This document shows positions 31,822 to 41,389 of a stretch of 64,000 nt of DNA, one piece after another (positions within the stretch are counted from its first letter, which is position 1; each line of letters opens with the position of its first letter). The stretch spans positions 1 to 64,000 of the forward strand of contig JAFQFV010000031.1 in assembly GCA_017398555.1 (NCBI GenBank). Reading direction: 5' to 3'. Under the pieces are notes generated by a model. The model did not search any database. It was not told the origin of the DNA and saw only the letters and a program-made list of their open reading frames with translations. The stretch comes from Alistipes sp. (lineage in GTDB: Bacteria; Bacteroidota; Bacteroidia; Bacteroidales; Rikenellaceae). Position numbers and translations under genes: made by a program.

Positions 31822-34418
31822 TGCGTAAAACTTTAGTTTCAATATCTGTTATACTATCGGCATTTGTCAGTATTGTCTTTGCCGGCAGTAGTGGTATGCC
31901 TCGACTTTCTGAGAGGGCACAGACGAGCACACCAACTCGGTCGAAGCAGAAGAAGAGTGACAAGTATGTCGATATGAGATCGGATGCCGGTCGCCAGACG
32001 CAGATACGAGGAGAGAAGATACTTATTGCCGTAGGAAACTTTGCGGCACACCATAATGGTACTGTCATTACGTGTGATAGTACCGTTCGCTATTCTGATT
32101 CACACTTGGAGTGTTTCGGAAATGTACTTATCAAGAAGGGTACGACATATATCTACGGTGATAGAGCCGACTATAATGGCGAGAAGAATGAGGCGCATAT
32201 CTTCTCTGATATTATCAAGGTGGTGGATAAGGGTACAACGATGTACACCTACAACTTTACCTTCAATACCAAGACAAATATCGGTACATTTACCGGTGGT
32301 GGTGTGGTTATAGATGATAAAAATCGTCTTGAGGCTGATAGAGGTTACTACAACGCAGATACAAAGGATATTATCTGTGTTGATCGTGTCGAAATGCGCG
32401 ATGAGAAGTATCAGATGAAGGGCGACTCGGTAATCTATAATATGGATACCAATGGCGCTCGATTCTTCCGTAATACCAATATCTGGAATGTAGAGGATAA
32501 AGAGTATCTCTATGCCGATTGTGGTGAGTTCGATGATGCAAAACAGCTATATCGTCTGACCGAAAATGGTTATATCCTTACCGAGGAGCAGGAGCTGTGG
32601 AGCGATAGCCTTGACTACTATCGTGATAACGGCTATGCACTGCTTAAGCGCAATGTGCAGATTGACGATGTAAAGAATAAGATTCTTGTCTTCGGCGATT
32701 GGGGTGAGTATTGGAAAGAGCCGGGCAATGCCTTTCTGACAGATAACCCTATAATGATTAGCTACGATACAGAGCAGGGTGACTCGGTATTTATCCGCTC
32801 CGACTCGATGTATCTCTATACAAAGGATCCTGTGGCCGAGCGATTGGAGCGCGAGCGTATTGCTAAACACCGTGCAGACTCGATAGCTCTTGCAGACTCA
32901 TTGCAGCGTATGGCTCAGCAGGCTAAGGCTGAGAGTGTTGCGGAGAGTGAGACAGAGGCGCCGACAGAAGAGGCCGAGGAGCGACCTATGACCAATAAAC
33001 AGCGCACAGAGCAGGCGTTGGCATCACTCAATAAACTCAAGAGGGATAAGAAATCAAAGAACAATAGGGGTGAGCAGGAGGAGCAAGATGCACAAAAGCA
33101 GACTGAAGCAACCTCCGAGCAGAGTGTGAGTGACAGCACGGCTGTATCAAATAATCAAGGTGCCGACTCGTTGGCTGTGGACTCTCTGAAAAGAGACTCT
33201 CTTGCCGTGGATTCTCTTGTAAATCCGCTCGATACGATGACCGTAAAGGAGCGTAAGGCTTTTGAGAAGGCGGCGGCAAAGGCTGCAAAACAGCATGTGA
33301 GGGACTCTCTGCGAAAGATTAAGGATGATTCATTGCGCGTAAAACTTGACCGTATTGCCGACAAACGACAGGCGAAGCGTACGGCCTACTATAAGAATTT
33401 GGAGCGCATAGACTCCCTTAATAAGGTGAAGGCTCGTGAGCGTGCCGATAAGAAACTCCGTAAGCGTGTGGCACGACTTGAGCGTAAGGGCATCTCGATA
33501 CTTCCGGTACACGACTCGGTATTCCGCAGTGCAGACTCTGTGCTTACATCCGAGTTGCTCGGCCTTGATACGGTGACAAACCGTATGCTCGACTCGTTGA
33601 TACTGATATACTATCCACGTAAGGCGGTTGCCGATACTACAGCCGTTGTGACAGACACTATACAGGTAGATTCGACCTATAAACTGATTATTGCGCTGCG
33701 CAATGTGAGGATGTTCCGCTCGGATGCTCAGATGGCTTGCGATTCGCTCATTTCGCGTAGTACGGACTCTGTAATTCACCTCTATAGACAGCCTGTGCTT
33801 TGGAGTGAAGAGAATCAGATTACGGCAGATAGTATGCACGTCTTTAGTCGTGAGGGTCGATTGGTAAAGGCGAAGTTTGAGGGTCATCCGATGATTGTGG
33901 CAGAGATAGACACGGCCCACTACAATCAGGTCGCGGGAAAGGAGATGATTGCCTACTTCAATGAGAAGAATGAACTCTACCGTAACGATGTGAATGGCAA
34001 TGTGCAGACCATATACTATATGCAGGAGCAGGACTCTCCGGATATTACTATGATGGCATATATCGAGAGTGGTGATATGACTGCATATTTGGAGAATCGC
34101 CAATTAAAGGGTATTACATATCGAACAAATCCTACCTATTTCTTCTATCCGATTGATAAGATACCGGAGACAAGAGAGACTCGTCTTAAGGACTTTAAGT
34201 GGGAGGCCCATCGTCGTCCTGCACGTGATAGCGTGATTAATAGAACTATCCGCCCAACAGAGAGAGATAGTCGCCGTGCACTGCATATGCCTACATTCCC
34301 GATAGAGAGGTCGCTCAATATTCGCAAGGAGCGCCTTATGAATGAGGGTCGTTGGATGGATAGAACCGATACACTATCAATAGAGACAATCGAGTGGGTA
34401 GAGTCTGTTCAGGAGTAA
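31821..34418 (+). CDS. OstA/LptA-like LPS-transport protein
   Basis: A protein of 865 residues starting at GTG 31821, which overlaps the TAG of the PPIase gene by one base (TAGTG). A signal peptide is followed by an OstA-like beta-jellyroll region (about 50-340) with repeated strand patterns such as CFGNVLIKKGTTYIYGDRADY. A highly charged coiled stretch (about 345-560) is rich in DSL and KR motifs. A second beta-rich part (about 620-820) follows. LptA-type proteins bridge LPS from inner to outer membrane. The unusually long charged insert is typical of the Bacteroidetes OstA-like proteins. Confidence 0.85.
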   Translation: MRKTLVSISVILSAFVSIVFAGSSGMPRLSERAQTSTPTRSKQKKSDKYVDMRSDAGRQTQIRGEKILIAVGNFAAHHNGTVITCDSTVRYSDSHLECFGNVLIKKGTTYIYGDRADYNGEKNEAHIFSDIIKVVDKGTTMYTYNFTFNTKTNIGTFTGGGVVIDDKNRLEADRGYYNADTKDIICVDRVEMRDEKYQMKGDSVIYNMDTNGARFFRNTNIWNVEDKEYLYADCGEFDDAKQLYRLTENGYILTEEQELWSDSLDYYRDNGYALLKRNVQIDDVKNKILVFGDWGEYWKEPGNAFLTDNPIMISYDTEQGDSVFIRSDSMYLYTKDPVAERLERERIAKHRADSIALADSLQRMAQQAKAESVAESETEAPTEEAEERPMTNKQRTEQALASLNKLKRDKKSKNNRGEQEEQDAQKQTEATSEQSVSDSTAVSNNQGADSLAVDSLKRDSLAVDSLVNPLDTMTVKERKAFEKAAAKAAKQHVRDSLRKIKDDSLRVKLDRIADKRQAKRTAYYKNLERIDSLNKVKARERADKKLRKRVARLERKGISILPVHDSVFRSADSVLTSELLGLDTVTNRMLDSLILIYYPRKAVADTTAVVTDTIQVDSTYKLIIALRNVRMFRSDAQMACDSLISRSTDSVIHLYRQPVLWSEENQITADSMHVFSREGRLVKAKFEGHPMIVAEIDTAHYNQVAGKEMIAYFNEKNELYRNDVNGNVQTIYYMQEQDSPDITMMAYIESGDMTAYLENRQLKGITYRTNPTYFFYPIDKIPETRETRLKDFKWEAHRRPARDSVINRTIRPTERDSRRALHMPTFPIERSLNIRKERLMNEGRWMDRTDTLSIETIEWVESVQE

Positions 34419-34432
34419 AAAATATTCAAATT

Positions 34433-35725
34433 ATGTTGGACAAGAAGAATCTTCGTTTTGAAACACGCCAGATACATGGCGGTTATAGTGTGGATCAGAC
34501 AGGCTCACGCGGCCTTGCCATATATCCTACAGCTGCATATCACTTTAAGAGTTGTGATTATGCTGCAAACCTCTTTGAACTTAGCGAGGGTGGTAATATC
34601 TACACTCGCCTACATAATCCGACTACGGCGGCATACGAACAGCGTATCTCGTCGCTCTACAATGCAGTCGGTGCACTTGCCGTATCTTCAGGTATGGCGG
34701 CGATATTTATAACCGTAACGGCACTTGCACAGGCTGGTGATAATATCGTTGCAGCACCATTCCTCTATGGTGGTACATACAACCAATTCCGCGTATCGTT
34801 GCGCAAACTTGGTATTGAGGTTCGTATTGCAGCAACAGAGCGAATTGAGGACTTTGAGGAGTTGATAGATGCCAATACCAAGATGATTTATGTCGAGAGT
34901 ATGGGCAATCCAACTTGCGATGTACCCGATTTGGAGGCTATTGCACGTCTTGCTACAGCTTATGACGTACCATTTGTTGTCGATAATACCTTTGGTGCGG
35001 CAGGCTTCTTGTGCAATCCGTTTGATTGGGGTGCAAATATAGTTGTCGATTCTGCTACAAAGTGGATAAATGGTCATGGTACAGCCATGGGCGGTATTAT
35101 TGTCGATGGCGGTAACTATAATTGGGGCAATGGTAAGTTCCCGCAGATTGATGGCCCGTCAGAGGGTTATCACGGCCTTAATCTTTATGAGACATTTGGC
35201 AATCAGGCCTTTATCGTAAAGTGCCGCGTAGATGGCTTGAGAGATTTCGGTTGCTGCCCATCTCCATTTGATAGCTACCTGATGTTGCTCGGCCTTGAGA
35301 CACTTTCGTTGCGTGTGGCTCATCAGGTTGAGAGCTGCCGTACCCTTGCTGAGTACTGCCTAAACCATCCGAAGGTATCGCGTGTCAGCTATGTCGGCTT
35401 TGAGGACCACCCTGGCTATAAAAATGCACAGAAGTACTACCGATTTGGTGCCTCTGCGGTTATGAATATCGAGTTGAAGGGTACCCTTGAGAGTACTGTG
35501 CAGTTTGTTGAGTCGCTCAAACTTATGGGCAATATGACTATGATTGGCGACTCGATAAGTGTTGTTACCCACCCTGCATCAACAACTCATAAGCAACTTT
35601 CGGAGGAGGATATGGCTGCAGCAGGTGTAACACCTACACTGCTTCGTATCAGTCTGGGTCTTGAGAATGTTGAAGATATTATTGACGATTTTGAGCAGGC
35701 TTTTGAGTGCGTAGATAATGAGTAG
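34433..35725 (+). CDS. metY: O-acetylhomoserine aminocarboxypropyltransferase (sulfhydrylase)
   Basis: A protein of 430 residues from ATG 34433; the earlier in-frame ATG at 34394 lies within the OstA gene. It is a PLP enzyme of the Cys/Met metabolism family. The PLP lysine is in VVDSATKWINGHGTAMGG, with SSGMAAIF and YVESMGNPTCDVPDLEA. Its length and the long C-terminal half fit MetY, which makes homocysteine from O-acetylhomoserine and sulfide. It overlaps metX by 8 nt. Confidence 0.93.
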   Translation: MLDKKNLRFETRQIHGGYSVDQTGSRGLAIYPTAAYHFKSCDYAANLFELSEGGNIYTRLHNPTTAAYEQRISSLYNAVGALAVSSGMAAIFITVTALAQAGDNIVAAPFLYGGTYNQFRVSLRKLGIEVRIAATERIEDFEELIDANTKMIYVESMGNPTCDVPDLEAIARLATAYDVPFVVDNTFGAAGFLCNPFDWGANIVVDSATKWINGHGTAMGGIIVDGGNYNWGNGKFPQIDGPSEGYHGLNLYETFGNQAFIVKCRVDGLRDFGCCPSPFDSYLMLLGLETLSLRVAHQVESCRTLAEYCLNHPKVSRVSYVGFEDHPGYKNAQKYYRFGASAVMNIELKGTLESTVQFVESLKLMGNMTMIGDSISVVTHPASTTHKQLSEEDMAAAGVTPTLLRISLGLENVEDIIDDFEQAFECVDNE

Positions 35726-36740
35726 AGTTTATAAATATCCACATCCGTTTACTACTGAGGGGGGATATACCTTCCCTTCGCTTGATATTGCCTACGATAC
35801 ATACGGCCAGATGAATGATGACCGTAGCAATGTTATCTGGGTATGTCACGCCCTTACTGCGAACTCGGACGTTGCCGATTGGTGGCCTCATACGGTTGAA
35901 GAAGGTTGCTTCCTTGACCCTGCGAAGTACTTTACAGTTTGTGCCAACTTTCTTGGCTCACACTATGGCACTACGGGCCCGTTGAGTAAAAATCCTGCGA
36001 CAGGCGAGCCTTGGTATGGCGATTTCCCGCTTATCACCGTGCGCGATATGGTGCGCGTACATCAATTGCTTGCCGAGCATCTTGGTATTAAGCGTGTAAA
36101 GTTGCTTATAGGTAGCTCTATCGGTGGTTTCCAGTGCCTTGAGTGGGCGGTTATGCAGCCCGATTTTGCCGAAAAGGCGGCATTTATAGCAACCACACCG
36201 CGAACACTCGCTTGGGCGTCAGGTTTTAATGAGTCACAGCGTATGGCTATCGAGTGCGATCCGACTTTTGGTGAGCGTAATGCGGAGGCGGGTCTGCAGG
36301 GTATGGCTGTGGCGCGCAGCATTGCTCTGCTCAGTTATCGTGGCGGTATGGCTTATAATATCTCGCAAGAGGATGCAGAGCCTGATAATGCCTCATTTAA
36401 CCGTCGTGTGTTGAGCTATCAGCGCTATCAGGGTGAGAAACTTCGTCGTAGGTTTAATGCCTACTCATACTATCGCCTTTCGCAGGCTGTAGATTCTCAC
36501 AATCTCGGTCGTGAGCGCGGTAGGATAGAGGACGTGCTGAAGAGAATTAAGGCAAAGAGCCTTGTTGTGGCGATTACTTCGGATATTATCTTCCCGCCTG
36601 AGGATCACGATATTTTGGTGGCAAATATTCCTGATGTAACATATAGAACTATAGACTCTGTCTTTGGACACGATGGCTTTTTGGTGGAACATAAACTTTT
36701 GAATGAGATAATTTTAGACTTTATACAAGATGAACAGTAA
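35718..36740 (+). CDS. metX: Homoserine O-acetyltransferase
   Basis: A protein of 340 residues and an alpha/beta hydrolase fold enzyme that acetylates homoserine. The nucleophile elbow is LIGSSIGGFQCLEWAV; the oxyanion region HALTANSDVADWW and the Asp/His end SDIIFPPEDH and FGHDGFLVEH are present. It supplies substrate to the adjacent MetY and overlaps homoserine dehydrogenase by 11 nt. This gives a compact methionine branch: Hom, MetX, MetY. Confidence 0.94.
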   Translation: MSRVYKYPHPFTTEGGYTFPSLDIAYDTYGQMNDDRSNVIWVCHALTANSDVADWWPHTVEEGCFLDPAKYFTVCANFLGSHYGTTGPLSKNPATGEPWYGDFPLITVRDMVRVHQLLAEHLGIKRVKLLIGSSIGGFQCLEWAVMQPDFAEKAAFIATTPRTLAWASGFNESQRMAIECDPTFGERNAEAGLQGMAVARSIALLSYRGGMAYNISQEDAEPDNASFNRRVLSYQRYQGEKLRRRFNAYSYYRLSQAVDSHNLGRERGRIEDVLKRIKAKSLVVAITSDIIFPPEDHDILVANIPDVTYRTIDSVFGHDGFLVEHKLLNEIILDFIQDEQ

Positions 36741-37920
36741 GAAATTAAAGATTGGACTATTTGGCTTTGGAACAGTAGGTAAAGGTTTGTACGATGTATT
36801 GAAGCGTATCGGCGCTGACAATGTGGAGATTTGCCGTATCTGCGTTCGTGACTTGAAGAAACCTCGTGATGTTGAGGCTAATTTTACAGATAAGGCAGAC
36901 GATATCTTCTCAGACCCGGAGGTGAACTTTATCGTAGAGCTTATTGACGATGCAGAGGCTGCATATACTATCGTAAAGAGAGCTCTGATGAAGCGTCTGC
37001 CTGTTGTTTCGGGTAATAAGAAGATGCTTGCCTACCATATCGAGGAGCTTATAGATTTGCAGCAGCAGTATAATACCGCTCTGCTCTATGATGCATCGGC
37101 TTGCGGCTCTATCCCTGTTATTCGTAACCTTGAGGAGTACTACGATAACGACCTGCTGACCTCTGTAAAGGGTATTTTGAATGGCTCGTCAAACTTCATC
37201 CTTAGCAAGATTTTCAATGAGAAGATGTCGTACCCCGCAGCTCTTAAACTTGCGCAGGATTTAGGCTTTGCCGAGAGTAACCCTTCACTCGATATTGATG
37301 GTTGGGATTCACTCTTTAAGCTCATTATCATTACTATCCACGCCTTTGGCCTCTATGTGGCTCCGGAGAAGATATTTACATACGGTATCAGCAATATGAA
37401 TGACGATGATATTCGCTTTGCAACCGAGAAGGAGCGCCGCTTTAAGCTCGTTGCCCACGTGGAGAAACTATCTGATAACCGCCTGATTATGAGCGTTATG
37501 CCACAGCTTATCTCTCGTAATAAGTATATCTATAGCGTTGAGGATGAGTTCAATGGTGTTGTAATCAAGGGCCTTTTCTACGATAAGCAGTTTATGTTCG
37601 GTCGTGGTGCAGGTGGCTATCCTACAGGTTCGGCTGTGCTGAGCGATATTACCGCTTGCCTCTACAACTATAAGTATGAGTATAAGAAACGCAACGACTC
37701 GCAGCTGCCTACATATACTACCGACCACTCTTTCCGCGTCTATTATCGTTATACTACAGCTGAGGATCTTGCTCTGCTCAAGTTCGATAATATCAGCGAG
37801 AACTATATCTCCGATAACTATAAGTATGTAGTTGGTAATATCTCCCTCACCGAGCTTCATAAGGTGCAGGAGCAGTTGAGAGAGAGGAATGTTTTTATTG
37901 CGGCATATCCTCGCGATTAA
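36730..37920 (+). CDS. hom: Homoserine dehydrogenase
   Basis: A protein of 396 residues. The Rossmann motif KIGLFGFGTVGKGLYDVL starts the protein. The catalytic domain has VSGNKKMLA, YDASACGSIPVIRNLEEYY, LNGSSNFIL and GWDSLFKLIIITI. It is a free-standing enzyme rather than an aspartokinase fusion, and lacks the usual ACT domain tail. It makes homoserine for methionine and threonine. Last gene of the operon. Confidence 0.93.
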   Translation: MNSKKLKIGLFGFGTVGKGLYDVLKRIGADNVEICRICVRDLKKPRDVEANFTDKADDIFSDPEVNFIVELIDDAEAAYTIVKRALMKRLPVVSGNKKMLAYHIEELIDLQQQYNTALLYDASACGSIPVIRNLEEYYDNDLLTSVKGILNGSSNFILSKIFNEKMSYPAALKLAQDLGFAESNPSLDIDGWDSLFKLIIITIHAFGLYVAPEKIFTYGISNMNDDDIRFATEKERRFKLVAHVEKLSDNRLIMSVMPQLISRNKYIYSVEDEFNGVVIKGLFYDKQFMFGRGAGGYPTGSAVLSDITACLYNYKYEYKKRNDSQLPTYTTDHSFRVYYRYTTAEDLALLKFDNISENYISDNYKYVVGNISLTELHKVQEQLRERNVFIAAYPRD

Positions 37921-37941
37921 TTTGTTGTGCATTTGTCGTGC

Positions 37942-38067
37942 ATTTGCCGTGAAAATACGGCATTAGCTGCACATCCCTAAAAGCCCGACAATGGCTGTAC
38001 GTTTTGTACTATCCATCGTCGGGCTTTTTGCGTGATGCACACCTACTACCGCATTTTGACGACAAAT
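37942..38067 (-). repeat. Long imperfect palindrome, copy 2 (candidate structured RNA element)
   Basis: Left arm 37942-37994 and right arm 38013-38067 are about 80% complementary and flank the loop CTGTACGTTTTGTACTAT, nearly identical to copy 1. The inner stem AAAAGCCCGAC...ATGG pairs with CCAT...GTCGGGCTTTT. All C/T and A/G arm differences become G-U pairs on the minus strand. The downstream motif AAGGTAnCGGnGTGCA is also shared with copy 1. Flanking 37921-37941 contains an extra partial repeat of TTTGTTGTGC/ATTTGTCGTGC. Confidence 0.72.
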
Positions 38068-38110
38068 GAGTGCAAAAAAGGTAACGGAGTGCAAATCTGT
38101 ATAAAACAAC

Positions 38111-38137
38111 GACGGTTAGTGTAACACACTAACCGTC
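38111..38137 (+). terminator. Terminator hairpin between met operon and next gene
   Basis: A perfect 11-bp stem (GACGGTTAGTG/CACTAACCGTC) with loop TAACA. The T-run is weak. A second small perfect hairpin, ATCCGC-ATA-GCGGAT, lies at about 38147-38161. Confidence 0.55.
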
Positions 38138-38242
38138 TAAAATATATCCGCATAGCGGATACCGCTGAAAAGCCAAAAGCTAATAGCGAAGAGTCACCAA
38201 CTGAAAAAAGTACGATTATTTGCATTTTATCTATTAAATAGC

Positions 38243-38250
38243 TAACTTTG
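38243..38250 (+). promoter_or_regulatory. -7 promoter element (TAACTTTG)
   Basis: Consensus on the plus strand, 27 nt before the start of the 38278 gene. Confidence 0.65.
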
Positions 38251-38277
38251 AGAAGGTTATTAGATTAAAAGTCGAGA

Positions 38278-38727
38278 ATGAAGACGTTTAGAAGAGGTTA
38301 TTTTAGGTCGGGACATTTTTATGCCATTCTGCCGACGATTATCATGACTCCGATATTGTGCTACATGATGTCATTGGAAGATCGATATCCGACTTGGCCT
38401 TTGTGGCTGGTACCTGCTTTTCTGGTATTAGTGGTGATTTTGGACTTACTACGTTGTAACTATGTAACGATAACAGATACAGAGATTGCATTTATACACC
38501 CATATCTCAGACAGTACAAAGAGGTACGATTTGAGAATATCACTCGTGTAAAGTTCGATTTGGCAAGTAGAGCTATGATGGGAGTTATAGTATGGACACG
38601 CGATGGTGAGAGATTTAGCAAGGGCTTAGGGTTAGTTCGTTGGCAGGATATAGATAATTTGGTCGATATATTTATCAGTCACGGAATAGAGGTTGATAAA
38701 TATTGGAAAGACAAACTTAAATATTAA
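38278..38727 (+). CDS. Membrane protein with PH-like domain (hypothetical)
   Basis: A protein of 149 residues with two adjacent membrane segments (about 16-32 and 42-60). A soluble part (about 65-140) has the strand pattern of bacterial PH-like (bPH/STM3941-type) domains: NYVTITDTEIAFIHPYL, EVRFENITRVKFDL and RDGERFSKGLGL. It is likely an inner-membrane protein with a cytoplasmic head. Function unknown; low similarity to a named family. Confidence 0.75.
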   Translation: MKTFRRGYFRSGHFYAILPTIIMTPILCYMMSLEDRYPTWPLWLVPAFLVLVVILDLLRCNYVTITDTEIAFIHPYLRQYKEVRFENITRVKFDLASRAMMGVIVWTRDGERFSKGLGLVRWQDIDNLVDIFISHGIEVDKYWKDKLKY

Positions 38728-38769
38728 GTAGAAGAGGGGATATATAACATTGTTTAAGCATTGTGGGTT

Positions 38770-39516
38770 ATGAAACGATTTTCGCTGATATTATTTGCTG
38801 TGCTGGCATGTGGCTCAATCTCTGCACAGAAGCTATCACAAGCGCAAATGGATAAGTTGATGCCGTGGACTCCGGAACTTATAAAGTTATCGGATTGTCT
38901 GCCGTATTATAAAGCAAATGATTGCGAGGCTCAACTGCGAAAAATGCCAAAGGATTGGCAATGGGGCTTTAATATGGGTAGTAGGGCAAAGTTGGGAGAT
39001 ACACTCAAATTTGCATACTCTGTAAATAGCGAATACTCAGCCTACGACCTGCCAATAGTTGATAACTACGCCTATCGTATCACATATAAGGACAAAGATT
39101 CAAACCTTGTCAGTGCGATTTCAAAGACTACATTACTCTTTATTAAAGACCGTAAAAGTGGCGAGATGTCGGTCTATGTAAGACTTAGTTTTATCAAGAA
39201 TCACGATGCCGATTGGGTGCCGGCACTATCAGAACGGACAAAGCGTGATTATTATGAGATTTATACGCTACTTTCCGGTAAAGGTAAAGGGACTCACAGA
39301 AACTATCCGGAGGGGTTAGACGGATGGACAGACCTATGGATTGAACGCGCAGAGCATATAGATACATTCAAGAAACGACCTGCACCAAAAGTATTCTATG
39401 CCGGAAATGGTACAGATGTGAAAGAGATGCCTTTGGGTCAGTTTGCCTGTGAACATTTTGATTATGATGGCAATGGCGTTGCCGAGTGTGTGATGCACTA
39501 TGAGTTGGGATTTTAG
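38770..39516 (+). CDS. Secreted hypothetical protein
   Basis: A protein of 248 residues from ATG 38770; a TTG at 38761 would only add three residues. Signal peptide MKRFSLILFAVLACGSISAQ is clear. The mature part shows no motif I recognise. It is rich in charged and aromatic residues, with a calcium-loop-like HFDYDGNGVAE near the C-terminus. It follows the PH-like gene by 42 nt and may share its transcript. Confidence 0.75.
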   Translation: MKRFSLILFAVLACGSISAQKLSQAQMDKLMPWTPELIKLSDCLPYYKANDCEAQLRKMPKDWQWGFNMGSRAKLGDTLKFAYSVNSEYSAYDLPIVDNYAYRITYKDKDSNLVSAISKTTLLFIKDRKSGEMSVYVRLSFIKNHDADWVPALSERTKRDYYEIYTLLSGKGKGTHRNYPEGLDGWTDLWIERAEHIDTFKKRPAPKVFYAGNGTDVKEMPLGQFACEHFDYDGNGVAECVMHYELGF

Positions 39517-39528
39517 TAGAGAAATAAA

Positions 39529-39558
39529 AAAACTGAAAGCGGTCTGCTTTCAGTTTTT
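39529..39558. terminator. Bidirectional terminator
   Basis: AAAACTGAAAGC and GCTTTCAGTTTT flank GGTCT, with an A-run on the left and a T-run on the right. It serves the convergent genes ending at 39516 and 39563. Confidence 0.88.
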
Positions 39559-39562
39559 TTGT

Positions 39563-41242
39563 TTATGATAGTGCTATGAGTGCAAGTATCTGTGCTGTGA
39601 AGATTCTCAGGAACATCGTCAGTGGATAGACCGTAGCGTAGGCGACTGCTGAGCGGTCATTAGACGATGAAACGGAGTTTGCATAGGCAAGTGCCGGTGG
39701 ATCGGTCATCGCGCCTGACATAAGTCCCATAATTGTAAAGTAGTCGTATTTGCACACCTTACGAGCAACTACGCCCACGATAAGCAGCGGCAGCATAGTA
39801 ATTACTACTCCATAGAGAATCCACCAATAACCACCACCTGCGATTGCAGAGGCAAAACCCTCGCCGGCACCAAGACCTACAGCGGCCAAGAAGAGCGAGA
39901 TACCTATCTCTCGTATCATCATATTGGCACTATTGGTGGTAAAGGTTACCAGCTTATAATTTGGACCATAGCGAGCCATAAGTATCGCTACAATCAGCGG
40001 ACCACCAGCAAGACCGAGCTTTACAGGCAGCGGCACTCCCGGGAGCATAATAGGAATAGAGCCGAGCAATACGCCGAGGAAGATACCGATAAAGATAGGC
40101 AGCAAATTCGGGTGGTCAAGACGATGAACGGAGTTACCGAGGATTGCAGCCACCTGATCCAGATCATTCTTACGACCTACAACCACCACAACGTCTCCCA
40201 TTTGCAGACGAAGCTCGTAAGTTGCTACCAGCTCGATACCTGCACGCACAACGCGTGTGATGGTTACGTTGTAGTTCTCGCGGATGTGCAGGTCAGAGAT
40301 GTGCTTACCGTTAATACCCGACTTTGTGACAAGAATACGGCGCTTTTCGAGGTGTGATGCTGAAGTCTGCCACTCTTTGTCGTCAATCTGTACGCTCTCA
40401 CCGATGAGCGACTGCACCAGCTCAACATCGCGATTGCCTATAACTACGCGCAGAATATCGCCCTCGTGGAGCTCTGTGTCGCCTGCAACAATCTGCTGCT
40501 TGCCGTCACGAATCATACGTGCAACGACAAACTTGCTGCGGGTTATAGTGGCAATATCCTCAATGCGCTTGCCGATAATACCCTTATTTGACACCTTCAA
40601 ATCAATACGAACAGTCTTCGGAGCATTGTTGCGCTCGGCGAGTACCTTCTCTCGCTCAATCTTTACGCGGAAGATTTGTCGGATAATAATCATCGACACG
40701 ATAATACCCACAACACCAAGAGGATAGGCAACTGCATAGGCTGATGCAAGCTTGTTGGTAATATGTGAGGCTACACCGCTGTTGGCAATAGTATCGGCTA
40801 CGGTCTGCTGTGCGGCACCAAGACCAGGGGTGTTGGTTACAGCGCCAGAGAGTACGCCAATCATCGTTGTAAGATCCTCTCCTGTAACTAAATGTATCAC
40901 ATAACAAGTAGTACAGCCGAGCAGAATAATCAGCACCGCCAGCGAGTTAAGCGTCACGCCACCCTCCTTAAGTGAGGAGAAGAAACCCGGACCAACCTGC
41001 AGACCAATCGAATAGACAAAGAGGATGAGTCCAAACTCCTTGACAAAGTGACAAATCTGCTCATCAATGCCCAACCCAAAGTGCGAGAGTAAAATGCCGA
41101 CAAAGAGTACCCATGTGATACCCAAAGATACCGAACCGAACTTTATTCGACCCAGCAAAAGACCCACTGCAATTGTAAGACCTAAAATCAGTACAGCGTG
41201 GGCAATCGAATTAGATGTAAATAGATTTACTAACCAATCCAT
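39563..41242 (-). CDS. AspT/YidE/YbjL-family transporter
   Basis: A protein of 559 residues. The arrangement is N-terminal membrane segments (about 1-190), two tandem RCK_C/TrkA-C domains (about 205-375; RIDLKVSNKGIIGKRIEDI and ILVTKSGINGKHISDLHI), and C-terminal membrane segments. The duplicated family signature is seen as GAVTNTPGLGAAQ and GAMTDPPALAYAN. This is the AspT-like antiporter duplication. The substrate is unknown; AspT exchanges aspartate for alanine. Confidence 0.92.
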   Translation of the reverse strand: MDWLVNLFTSNSIAHAVLILGLTIAVGLLLGRIKFGSVSLGITWVLFVGILLSHFGLGIDEQICHFVKEFGLILFVYSIGLQVGPGFFSSLKEGGVTLNSLAVLIILLGCTTCYVIHLVTGEDLTTMIGVLSGAVTNTPGLGAAQQTVADTIANSGVASHITNKLASAYAVAYPLGVVGIIVSMIIIRQIFRVKIEREKVLAERNNAPKTVRIDLKVSNKGIIGKRIEDIATITRSKFVVARMIRDGKQQIVAGDTELHEGDILRVVIGNRDVELVQSLIGESVQIDDKEWQTSASHLEKRRILVTKSGINGKHISDLHIRENYNVTITRVVRAGIELVATYELRLQMGDVVVVVGRKNDLDQVAAILGNSVHRLDHPNLLPIFIGIFLGVLLGSIPIMLPGVPLPVKLGLAGGPLIVAILMARYGPNYKLVTFTTNSANMMIREIGISLFLAAVGLGAGEGFASAIAGGGYWWILYGVVITMLPLLIVGVVARKVCKYDYFTIMGLMSGAMTDPPALAYANSVSSSNDRSAVAYATVYPLTMFLRIFTAQILALIALS

Positions 41243-41277
41243 ATCGAAAAATATTTAACCTTAACCTAAAACTGTCG

Positions 41278-41285
41278 CAAAGGTA
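41278..41285 (-). promoter_or_regulatory. -7 promoter element of transporter gene (TACCTTTG)
   Basis: Consensus TAnnTTTG on the minus strand about 36 nt before the start codon at 41242. Confidence 0.65.
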
Positions 41286-41340
41286 CTATTTTATATATTA
41301 AAAAGCAATTTTATAGATGGGTGTTTCTCTATAAAAACAA

Positions 41341-41371
41341 ACAACAGGCGTATGTCACATACGCCTGTTGT
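41341..41371 (-). terminator. Terminator of repeat lipoprotein gene
   Basis: ACAACAGGCGTAT and ATACGCCTGTTGT pair perfectly; on the minus strand a T-rich run (TTTGTTTTTAT) follows. Confidence 0.8.
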
Positions 41372-41389
41372 TGTGAAAGTATAGTTTTT

